From contig NC_089980.1 of the NCBI RefSeq assembly GCF_036417845.1, positions 117,329,169-117,393,168 on the forward strand: 64,000 bases of DNA. Reading direction: 5' to 3'. The notes under the pieces are model-generated. The model worked only from the letters and a program-made list of their open reading frames with translations, had not been told where the DNA came from and did not search any database. Within the stretch, counting starts at the first letter, position 1, and each line of letters begins with the position of its first letter. A program made the translations under genes and the position numbers. Shown here in pieces: positions 40,701-52,700 of the stretch. The stretch is from Apteryx mantelli. Its lineage: Eukaryota > Chordata > Aves > Apterygiformes > Apterygidae.

Positions 40701-43700
40701 TTCTTTCAGTATATAAGAATACAAATACATGCTTAATGATGCAGTGAGGATCCGTTAATATTTTCATAGTATCCTCAAAATGTAAAGTTTCACATGAAAA
40801 AAAAGTTATAGTTTAGATTCTTATTCTTTCAAAGTTTACTCAAATTGAGTTTATCTGTAATGATTTTCTGCATAACAATCTTAAGAATTCAATGCCTGCA
40901 GATAGATAACTTTAATCAGTTCCCAAGTCAAAAAGAAGAGGGCACACATTTTCCCTAGGATAAAATTAATTTAAAAAAATTAGGTTTAAGTACGTATGGA
41001 AGGTAAGAAAGCCAGTGTTTCTTAGAGAAACAAAAAAATCTGAACATTTAGGCTTTATAAGCACAAGTTCTTATGGGTTTCTTAAGCAAACTGTATGACA
41101 GCTTAAAAGATGTAAACAGCATCATTAATATTTTCAAATTATGACACAAAATCATACTGTTATGAAGATAAATGCTTACATGTCTGGGGACAGTGTTTTG
41201 TCTTATAGTATTGTACCCATAGACCCACTCTCTTATTTGTAAATAATCCTGAAAGGCAACATGTTACTGAGCGGAGGCAGAAAAACACTAGCAAGCATGC
41301 ATTTTCAAGGCCAGAGAACAAGACTCAGAAAGGTGATATACCTGTCAAGCTTTTTGCACAGAAAATATTGAAAGGGCTACTACAACTGAACAGTGCTTTC
41401 TGTAGAATCTTTTGGAAACTATTTTTTAGTATTTCAGCTTAAGACAGTTCTCTCAGGGACAAGAGTAGCAATCAAAAGCCTACATTAAATACCTTAAAGC
41501 CATTAAACATCCAATGTTTAATGCAAACAGCTCTCTTCTACAGTCACAGTCCTCCTGAAATGATCACAGTAGTAACAGGAAAGGAAAGAAAAAATATCAA
41601 GTCCATGAACTGCTTGGTAATAATTTTTGAGTATTGTGAATAAACAGCATGTGGAAGGAAAAGATTTTTTACATTTTCAACCCCATTCCTCCCTCAAGTT
41701 TGTTTTCCAATTGTTTCAGCATCTTGACAGTTTCAAATGCTTCTTTTCCAAACACACAAACCAATCTTTTTCAGATTGGCTGAAGAAAAGCTGAAAAAAT
41801 CTGACTTCTGACCCCAAACTAACTGTCCATTAATGATTCAGTTCTCCCAAACATTCACTTTAACCCAGCTCTTACAGCTTATAAATGAACCAAATCTAGG
41901 AGCATAACTTTTACTAGCAGATGGCTATTTACTGCTGCTACCAGTTGAGCTGAGAAAGCACATCACTAAAGTACTTCCAGAATTGTACAGTATTCAGCAA
42001 CCTGTTAGGACAATAGCCAGGAACCATTTATTCTACAGTTTTGGTTGCTTGCTGCTCTATGGCAGAACTCCAAGCAAAAATAATTAGAAAACACTCTGAT
42101 AAACTAAGATCTAGGATTATGTATCATTCTAGTTTGACAAGGTTGATAGCTTGTCAAGCTTGTAAAGCATCTGAAGACATGTTCTAGTAAAACAAACTTT
42201 TATCATGAGGTTACAATGCTCAAGTAGTCTTCTAAAAAGCCACGGGTCATTTAGATTAGCGATGTGGCAGAACACCCTGCAGAAACCTTCTAATCAGATA
42301 AAGTAATGGTAATAAAGCTTGGAAAGATGAGTCAGTCCTTTTATATATGACATACAGGTTGTATATATAATTTTGTATGGTGACAAGTACAAAAATTAAG
42401 TTGCAAATCCCTAATTCTAGTAGGGGAGGAGGCATGGGCTATCATACTTGCAAGCAAATCCAATTTCTTTATCTGAACAGTCTCTTAAAAAATCTCCACT
42501 ACTGTAGAAACTTCATACTGCAATATCTTGCTGAAAAATCCATTTTCAATGTATCCAGTCTGGATAAAAGTGTCAGGTTTCCTATAGCATGTATAATGCT
42601 TCATGAGACATGCCTGAAATTGGAGCCTGTGGGATCATTCTTCCAGTATTAACTGGCCACTAATTTTGCTTCCTGGCAGCTTGACTTGACATGACACACT
42701 ATTTTAGTATAGCTTCTTCTACAAGGTAAAAAGACGAATAGCCAAAATGATATTTTTTGTAAAAAGAAGATATAGAAAGAATAAGCTATTCAAAGCTTTC
42801 TTCCTGATTTCCATATGTAGAACTGGTTATTTCTGAAAGTTATCACATATGTTGGTATTGGAAGGTTCAAAGAAACCTTAAAGATTTCAGTTTCCCCAAA
42901 TCCTTTACACTCCACTGAATCACAGTAACCTATCAGCTGTTTTCAGAATTGTAAAAGGTCTCTCCCTTAAAAAAAACAACCCCCCCCCCAAAAAAAAAAC
43001 CCTGAAATTTGTGTTATTTTCAAGTTTCTGGAAATATATAAAAATGTTACTGAACATCATTTTAAAACTAAATGCATTACCTTAAGTATTACTCAGTTAC
43101 ATAAAAAAGCTCTACTTGCATCAGAGTCAAGTATCACAATATCAGTTTAGAAAAACATGGTTTTCATTTTACATTTTTCTTGTGCTTGAAATGGGTTATA
43201 TTACATTTCTCATCTAGATAATTCAAGTCTACATAAAATATAATTAAAAATGTTTCATCTGCAAGTCTTGCTTTTCTTCCACCTAATGAAAAGAATCAAC
43301 GTTTCAACCCTCCTGCTACTTTTATAACTGCAAAATCAAAAACTTGTAACAAAAACCCAAAATAAAGAACCCTTAACTCCTTACTATTGGCATCACAGAC
43401 AAGTTTGTTACTAAATATTAAAACCTACCCCTGCACTGGCAGCTATATCTAAAATGTAGCTTTCTGAAGATCAGTTTTATGCAGTTTTTGGTTAGTTTTC
43501 CAATAACTGTCTTTTTTTTTGTTTTTTTTTTTTTAACTGGAAAGAACCAAGAAGTGCTGAATGGTTTTTTTCAGGTCATTGTAGACTATTAGTCGCAGCA
43601 ACTAATCCTGCAATAAAAATTGGCTAGTACAAGTTTTAATTGCTAGGCTCTCTCGAAATCAGCTGGACTATAAACAGGCAGAAAGAGATTACTGACAGGA

Positions 43701-46700
43701 ACCTTAAGGTTACTTCTCTGCCACGACCCAGCACAAGAACAAACTCTAGTACTGATGAGAAAGGGGCTGTAACTCTGTTCCAGTATCCCGTCAACATGCA
43801 CATAGGCAATGGTGCTAGCAGACATGCAAGAGAACTGACTTGAACCTTTTCTTGGAAAAGAACAACTATTTAGTCTTTAGAGACACATAGCACTTCTATG
43901 GGTACAGACAGTATGCGAAGTGTTACTATGGAAATACAACCTGCAATGCAAGGCAAAATACCCCATTTTAAGTTTGGAAGGTAAATGAAAATTTACTGTA
44001 AGAGAACATTTCTTTCAGGAGATCCTACTGCATCTTGTTCTCTTGTGTATTTCTAGAAATCTTTAAGAATCCACATATAACTTATCTTACATTTTTAGTG
44101 AAAATCTCTAATTGCATGAATCAAGCTATGAAAGATACATTTATGAGTTTGGCCTTTTCCAGCCATTATGAGTTTCTGTTTGAGACAATGGAAGTTAAAT
44201 ACTATGTTAAATCATAGCATTCAGTTAGCCTGATTTAGACTTTTATTGTAATCAATTATCAAGCTTCATTTTAACTCAATCTTTAAAAATAAAGAGATCT
44301 TTTGTGATATTTTCAAATTGTGTAAATGATAAAATGTGTGTACATATCCAAATATATATTCATATTTATACACAAAAATCTTACACACACATTTTGAAAG
44401 ACAAGACACTTTTTTAATGGAAAAAAACACGACGGAAGCTAAATGAACACAGCCACTCGATCATAACATTTTTTCTAACGGACACCCTAAGTTTCCAGAT
44501 GATGGGACCCACAATCCCAGAGTTATACTGTGAATACTACAGAATCAGATTCTATATTAATTAGAGGTAAAACTGAAATTGCCTGTTTTTTCTTTAAGCT
44601 CAAAAGAGAGTCAGAATAGAACACTGAACAAGCAATAGCTTTTTGGTATAATGCAGAGTTATCTCAGTTCAGTACAAAAAAAACCAGGAAGGGTAAAACT
44701 GAAATGGAAATCTATGTTTATGCCAGTAATCAGATACGACCTGTGGAGGTACTTTTTAATTAAAACAGGAGTTATCATACCTTGCATAAGGAATTGGACA
44801 CAAGCTTGTTATATCAGCTTTCTTTTTTACTTCAATTAGGTTGAAAAGTGAAATACTGTTTTACTACTTTCAGTGCTCTTTTAGAGCACACTGAATAAAG
44901 AAAAAGGACTTTTGCCATTCAAAAAAAGAACACAGGACTCATCTTTGATGGAATGTAAAGCCAGGGAATAAGAATCACTTTTATGAAATATTTTCGGGAG
45001 AGTATACAACAAAGGAATCTTATTTTAACACACGGATAATAAAGAAAAATACCCATGCACAGATGTTAGATGTTTTCCAAATTACTTACAGGACTTCTCA
45101 GATTATTAATAAAATTAATTAATAATTAATAATTAATTAATAAAATAGGCATAAGCTCAGTACTTACCTGCAGAGCCATAATCATTTGGAAGTTCAGGAT
45201 AAAGTTTGTTTGAATTCTTTTTAGCTGTAAGAGAAGATTTAATAGCAAGTTACATGATATGCCAACATACACTGTTATATTTTGTACACTGCTTTTCAAA
45301 TATATGTTTAATAGTTAAAAAATGATTGAAGTTATCTAAGGAGCAGTACTGGTGAAAGAAATAAGGACTGTGCTTCATATCCTTGTCCAGAGAAATACAT
45401 CAAATTAACAACAGGAACTGCAGTAAAGCCTCACTTCTGATGAGAAAACTCTGGCAAAGAAATTGTTATGGAGACAAAACTCTGCCCCCCCTGCTCAACT
45501 ATTAGAACTCCATCCATCTATTCAAATATAACGACAAACTAGAATGGAACCTAGTTTTCTATAAGCCAAAAGTTTTTAGTAGGATTATTCTTTTTGCTAA
45601 GAAGTTTCATTGTACTAGAGGAGCTTTTATGTGTACAATAAACATTAATGCTCCCTTTGAGCTATTATATATTTTTGTAACTACACAAACACTGTTTCTG
45701 TAGCAAAACTGTCAGATAGAAAAGGTTTGTTATAGATATCTGCTATAGAAATGTCCACACTATCATTAGAAACCAGATTAATAAATTTACCAAAAGGTGA
45801 AGAAAAAATAAAGCACAAACTCTACCCTTTCTCACTCATGGAACTATCCCAACCTGTGTTTGTCCAAGGAAGAGTATTAAAAAAACCCTGAATATAGACA
45901 GCTACTACTGTAAGAATAGTATAATGTTCATCAGTTTTAATGCTCTGTTTTTATATACAGCAATAAACTAACCCTTATCAAAAGATCTTCTAACCTGGTG
46001 GCGTTGGCCTAACAGAGGGCTTATGTGGCTCTGGTCTTGATGATGGTCTAGCAGGTGGGTTATTTACCTAAAATATACAAATTTTAAAATAAGTTGCATC
46101 ACGCCTGGAAGTACACTGCAACTTCAAAGTGTACAGGTATGTCAAGTTACACTAAAAATTACTCTTTTTGCACTGAAATTGTGTGAATTCGAGAAGAAAA
46201 CTACAAAATTAATATTTATAGATAACTGTAGTATAATTCACTGTGAAGTTAACAAAGATGAAAGTACAAGATAGACTATCAGTAACATCAACCCTGCAGA
46301 AAAAAAATCATGTTCTACAGTTCTTAGCATTATATTTATCTTAAATACGATTGTTCTAAGTTTGAATAGGAGACTGAAAAAGTAGAAAAAGTTAAAAGAG
46401 TATTCACATCAAATCTGGTATGCTCATTATTTACAGATTAACTTGATTAAGAATACTTGGAAAAAACTTTTCTAATCAAATCTCAGATTTGGTTATGCAC
46501 TGATCTAAAAACAAGGACATATATAGTTTAGAGGATGCAAAGCAAGAAGAGCAACATCCTCATCCAGAAAAGGCTACTATGACAATAGTGAAGAGTATAC
46601 TTGAATGAACATGTTAAGCACATGAAGTTTCTGCTATGAGTTACATTTGTAGGCATCCAATAGAGATCCTAGGAATGCCACAGAAATAGCAACATTATCA

Positions 46701-49700
46701 TTACAACTGACTATAAACAGTTCGACAACAGAAAAAGCCTATATGGAGAAAGAGACAGACAAACCCTTCTTTGTTCTCTTACAGCTTTTCCTGGATTATT
46801 CTTTTGCTCTTCATTTTCATATACTTCAGTGAAGGATGCTAGAGTTTCATAAAGATCTTCTGCTTGAGCAGGAAAAGGCACATCACCAAATAAGATTGCA
46901 CTAGCACGAATATCCTGCCCATAAAACCTGATACAAAACAAAAGATACCAAATATTTCATTGCCATCACATTTCAGTATCTAGATAACTTCATTTGGTGC
47001 AAATGGAGCGCAGCTAACAGAGGCAGCGAACAGACGCAGCAGTTTGCGCAGCAGTTCGCGCAGAAGGGCGCGCGAAGGAACCTTTGTTTCTGTTCCCTGT
47101 GGTGTACGCTTCCTCAGGTATGGTTGTGACACGCCGTACAGCACGTTCCCCAGTAGCTGTTGGAGTTGCTGTGTCAGAGGCTGGGACCCAGACTGACCCT
47201 CTGACAGTAGATGCGGATCTACAGGTCTCAGGCTGCAGGGAGTGCTTGGGGCCTCTCCGGGAGGCCTGGGCTGGCAGTCAGCTCTCCTGCAGGAGGTGTG
47301 CTGCTGTTGGCGAGCTGTGTCGTCAGGTAAGGGAGTTACGGGAGGAGGTCAGTAGGCTGCGCAGCATCCGGGAAGCAGAGCAAGTGATAGACAGGGTATT
47401 CTCGGAGACTGTGCAGCTTCAGGAGTCCCAACCCCCCACAGCAGTGGAGTTGCCAGAGGGCTCTGTGCCGTGTGAAACGGTACATCATAACATCGTAGAA
47501 GAAGACTGGAAACTGGTCACTGCTCGTGGGAGGAGAAAGGCTCCTACTCCTCCTGAAGACCTGAAGCTGAAGAACAGGTTTAGTGCCCTCCAGCATGAGG
47601 AGGAGATGGGCATGGCTGCAAGGGAAGTACCTAGGACAACAGACCCTGTGCCCTGCCGGAACGCCCGGAAGAAGCGGTGGGTGATTGTTGTGGGGGACTC
47701 CCTGCTGCAGGGGACGGAGGCATCTATCTGCCGACCTGACCTCATGTCTAGAGAGGTTTGTGGCCTGCCGGGGGCTCGTGTGAGAAATGTCATGCAAAGA
47801 CTGCCTAGGCTCATCCATGCTTCAGACTATTACCCACTGCTGCTCTTCCATGTGGGCGCCAATGACACCAAGGGCAAACTGGAGACCATCAAGCAGGATT
47901 TCAGAGCTCTGGGGATGGTGGTCAACGGTCTGGGAGCCCAGGTCATCTTCTCCTCAATCCTGCCAGTGAGGGGGATGGATGAGAGGAGGAGGAGACGGAC
48001 TTTCCAGGTTAACGACTGGCTGCACCGCTGGTGTTGGCAACAGGGTTTTGGTTTCTATGACCATGGGACCCTGTTTGAAGATCGACAACTGCTGGGGAGA
48101 GATGGGATCCACCTCACGAGGCGGGGCACGCGGGTCTTTGCCAACAGGTTGGCCAACCTGGTAAGGAGGGCTTTAAACTAGGAAAGATGGGGGAAGGGGA
48201 GAGTTATAGTGCCAGGGTAGTTGGCAAAAGACTGCTCAAGTCAGGATGCCTCCAACAGGTGAATGCAGCCAGGGAAGTGCGCATGGGATGTGGCTATGGA
48301 GGACCCTCTTTTACCCCTCCTGGGAAACCTGCATGCTCGATCACCTCCCTGAAATGCCTGTACACCAATGCACGCAGCATGGGGAACAAACAGGAAAAAC
48401 CAGAGATCTGTGTGCGGTCGCAGGGCCATGATCTCATTGCCATTACAGAGACATGATGGGATAGCTCACATGACTGGAGTGCTGTCATGGATGGCTACGT
48501 GCTTTTTAGGAAAGACAGGCCAGGAAAGGGAGGTGGTGGAGTTGCTCTTTATGTGAGAGAGCAACTGGAATGTATTGAGCTGTGCCTAGGGGTGGATGAA
48601 GAGCGAGTCGAGAGCTTATGGGAAAGGATCAAAGGGCAGGCTAGCATGGGTGACACTGTTGTGGGTGTTTACTACAGGCCACCTGATCAGGAAGAGGAAG
48701 TCGATGAGGCCTTCTACAGACAGCTGGAAGTAGCCTCACGATCCCAGGCCCTGGTTCTCATGGGGGACTTCAACCACCCCGATATCTGCTGGAAAGACAA
48801 CACAGCTAGGCACAAACAGTCCTGGAGGTTCCTGCAGAGCATTGGTGACAACTTCTTGACACAGGTGGTGGAGGAGCCAACAAGGAGAGGTGTGCTGCTG
48901 GACCTCGTACTAACAGACAAAGAAGGACTGGTTGGAGATGTGAAGGTCGGCGGCAGCCTTGGCTGCAGTGACCATGAGATGGTGGAGTTCAGGATCCTGC
49001 GAGGAAGAGGCAGGGCACCAAGTAGGACTGCAACCCTAGACTTCAGGAGAGCAAACTTTGGCCTCTTCAGGGACCTACTTGGAGGAATCCCATGGGTGAG
49101 GGCCCTAGAAGGAAGGGGTGTTCAAGAGAGCTGGTTAATATTCAAACATCACCTCCTCCAGGCTCAAGAGCGGTGCATCCCTATGAGTAGGAAGTCAAGC
49201 AAAGGAGGCAGGAGACCTGCATGGATGAGCAAGGAGCTCCTGGCAAAACGCAACCAGAAGAAGGAAGTCTACAGAAAGTGGAAAGGGGGACAGGCCACTT
49301 GGGAGGAATATAGGAACGTTGTCAGAGTATGCAGGGACGTGACGAGGAAGGCTAAGGCCCGTTTGGAATTAAATCTGGCAAGAGATGTCAAGGACAGCAA
49401 GAAGGGCTTCTTCAAATACATCAGCAGCAAGAGGAAGACTAGGGAAAATGCGGGGCCTTTGCTGAATGGGGTGGGTGCCCTGGTGACGAAGGATGCAGAG
49501 AAGGCAGAGTTACTGAATGCCTTCTTTGCTTCAGTCTTTACTGCTCAGGCCAGCCCTCAGGAACCCCAGACCCTGGAGGCAAGAGAGAAAGTCTGGAGGA
49601 AGGAAGACTTTCCCTTGGTGGAGGAGGAGTGGGTTAGAGATCATTTAAGCAAACCTGACACCCACAAATTCATGGGCCCTGATGGGATGCACCCACGAGT

Positions 49701-52700
49701 GCTGAGGGAGCTGGCGGATGTCATTGCTAAGCCACTCTCCATCATCTTTGAAAGGTCCTGGAGAACAGGAGAGGTGCCTGAAGACTGGAAGAAAGCCAAT
49801 GTCACCCCAGTCTTCCAAAAGGGCAAGAAGGAGGACCCAGGGAGCTACAGGCCAGTCAGCCTCACCTCCATCCCTGGAAAGGTGATGGAGCAGCTCATCC
49901 TGGAGGCCATCTCCAAGCATGTGGAGGACAAGAAGGTGATCAGGAGTAGTCAGCATGGCTTCACCAAGGGGAAATCATGCTTAACCAATCTGATAGCCTT
50001 CTCTGATGGAATGACTGGCTGGGTAGATGAGGGGAGAGCAGTGGATGTTGTCTACCTTGACTTCAGCAAGGCTTTCGACACTGTCTCCCAGAACATCCTC
50101 ATAGACAAGCTCAGGAAGTGTGGGCTGGATGAGTGGACAGTGAGGTGGCTTGAGAACTGGCTGAATGGCAGAGCTCAGAGAGTTGTGATCAGTGGCACAG
50201 AGTCTAGTTGGAGGCCTGTAGCTAGCGGTGTCCCCCAGGGGTCAGTACTGGGTCCAGTCTTGTTCAACTTCTTCATCAATGACCTGGATGAAGGGACAGA
50301 GTGCACCCTCAGCAAGTTTGCTGACGATACAAAACTGGGAGGAGTGGCTGATACACCAGAGGGCTGTGCTGCCATTCAGAGGGACCTGGCCAGGCTGGAG
50401 AGGTGGGCGGAGAGGAACCTCCTGAAGTTCAACAAAGGCAAGTGCAGGGTCCTGCACCTAGGGAGGAATAACCCCATGCAGCAGTACAGGTTGGGGGTTG
50501 ACCTGCTGGAAAGCAGCTCTGCCGAGAAGGACCTGGGAGTGCTGGTGGACACCAAGTTAACCATGAGGCAGCAATGTGCCCTTGTGGCCAAGAAGGCCAA
50601 TGGTCTCCTGGGGTGCATCAGGAAGAGTGTTGCCAGCAGGTGGAGGGAGGTGATTCTCCCCCTCTACTCAGCCCTGGGGAGGCCACATCTGGAGTACTGC
50701 GTCCAGTTCTGGGCTCCCCAGTACAAGAGGGATGTGGCACTACTGGAGCAAGTCCAGCGAAGGGCTACAAAGATGGTTAGGGGACTGGAGCATCTCTCCT
50801 ATGAGGAAAGGCTGAGAGAGCTGGGCCTGTTTAGCCTGGAGAAGAGAAGGCTGAGAGGAGATCTTATCAATGTGTACAAGTATCTGAAGGGAGGGTGTCG
50901 AGAGGATGGGACCAGACTCTTTTCAGTGGTGCCGAGCGACAGGACGCGAGGCAACGGGCACAAACTGAAACACAGACGCTTCCATCTGAACATGAGGAAA
51001 AACTTTTTCACTGTGAGGGTGACAGAGCACCGGCACAGGTTGCCCAGAGAGGTTGTGGAGTCTCCTTCTCTGGCGATATTCAAAACGCGCCTGGATGCAA
51101 TCCTGTGCAATGTGCTCTAGGTGACCCTGCTTGAGCAGGGGGGTTGGACTAGATGATCTCCAGAGGTCCCTTCCAACCTCAGCAATTCTGTGATTCTGTG
51201 AAATGCTCCCCCCACCACATTTCTCATACTGATCATCTATTGAGAAATGACAGTAGTAGTTCAACACTATAAATTTTGAATGATAAATAATTACAGCAAA
51301 CTTGAATGCCTACCTTATTTCACACTATTTTTTGCCAGTAATATTTGGTTTATGGTCATCTGGCATACACTAACTAGAGCATTAGAAAACTAATCACATA
51401 CCGAACTGAAGAAATGCATTCCACTTTTACAAAGCGTTGCAATAAATTCCTTAACAATGCAGTAAAATTCCTTAATGATGCAGTAGAACAGTAAAACTGC
51501 AATTTTATGAATGAAGAAAGCTGAAAATTACTGACATGCTGTCACTAGAAGTAGTATTAGTCTTTGCTAATATTAGCAGAATCAAAGTTTTCATAAACAT
51601 ACAAGGCAACAGATACATAGTAGTTACTAATCTAGATTTTCAGAATTGTTTGGCTGAAGTATTAGGATCTGCAGTATGCTGTTTCACGTGTCTCCACCCT
51701 CTCAGAGGTGCCTTGGATTTCAAGCCTTAATAAGCTGCACAAAGGAAGAAACACTACATAAAGAGAGGATTTTCCCAAGCTCAAGATTCATTGAGGCTCT
51801 AAACAAGATTTTTTTGAGTGGCTTTAAAAAAATATTTGTCATTATGTGGTAAATTTCTCTATAGCTATCTTCTCCAATACACGATCTCCTTAAACATTCA
51901 GCATATTCTCAATATCCTTTGCATGTTGTCCAAATTAAAGACATCCACACCCCTCAAGAAACCCTAAACTCAGCACATAATATTCTCAAAACATACTAAT
52001 TTTTTCCCAGCTGAATGTCCTTATTCCTTGTGTCACTATTCATTTGCTGAACCTTCTAAATTTGAAGGGAACTTACTTGCGATTAGTTTCTTTCCTTTCA
52101 ATTAAACAAGTTCCTTCCAGAGATACACCTGCAAACAGTCCTCGAGATTTGCAGTATGTATAGACGGCAGCAGAGCTTCTCAGGGCGACATCCCCTTCTA
52201 AGTTTCTAGAAGAAGGAAAAAAGTTTTGCTTGATATTCTTCAATATGGCTTTACAACAGGAACAGCAATTGTCTTCTTATTCTAATCCTACCAGTTGTCA
52301 GAAATAATTTGCAAGCATTCACAGAAGTCAGAGAGAATTTTACTTTTCTCTGTTCTTATGTACTCTATTGAACATATTACTGGGCCACACCTGAAATCCA
52401 CTTTCAATTCTCATCTCAGACAAGATCCAGGACAAAACGATTATCTTGTGTGATAACATTTCCTCTGAAGCACCAGATAATGTTGCTTTGTGAACACTCT
52501 ACATTAGACCTCCTCTTGCATTCAGAAGTCAGAACTCTAACCATGAGGATTTCAGAAGACCATTAAAAATTTACAAGTCAGGACATAATATACATACCAA
52601 ATTCTGATTGGTTGCTTGTTTGACATGATCTTCCAATGACACTGATTCCACACTTTCCATAGACAAATTTGTTATTACTCAAAGTTTTTTCCTCAGCCTT

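Larger units (their letters stand above)
19701..45167 (-). other. SH3YL1: SH3YL1 intron 9 (25.5 kb)
   Basis: Bounded by donor GTAAGT (next to 45168) and acceptor TTTCAG (next to 19700). It contains the truncated CR1 near the acceptor, a CR1 tail, the decayed tandem array, the L2-like stretch and simple repeats, each listed separately. The remaining stretches, including 21838-26600 and most of 33250-45100, look like unremarkable AT-rich intron. About 37140-37560 has faint similarity to an old plus-strand CR1/L2 tail, too weak to call. Confidence 0.85.
47004..51200 (+). mobile_element. Nearly full-length young CR1 LINE
   Basis: A sharp rise in GC and CpG at about 47004 marks the 5' end: GCGCAGCAGTTTGCGCAG-like repeats and GGGCGCGCGAAGG. 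Intact ORF1 (47120-48181), a 5-nt gap, ORF2 (48187-51120) with a single stop, then a ~80-nt 3' end with GGACTAGATGATCTCCAGAG and two ATTCTGTG units (51185-51200). The sequence is close to the truncated copy at 20431-21811, so both come from one recently active subfamily. No poly-A tail is present, as expected for CR1. The exact 5' end is estimated from composition. Antisense to SH3YL1 in intron 6. Confidence 0.95.
46928..52076 (-). other. SH3YL1: SH3YL1 intron 6, mostly a young CR1
   Basis: 5.1 kb, of which about 4.2 kb is the antisense CR1. The remainder is about 75 nt next to the exon 7 acceptor, plus 51201-52076, which holds nothing recognisable. Confidence 0.9.
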
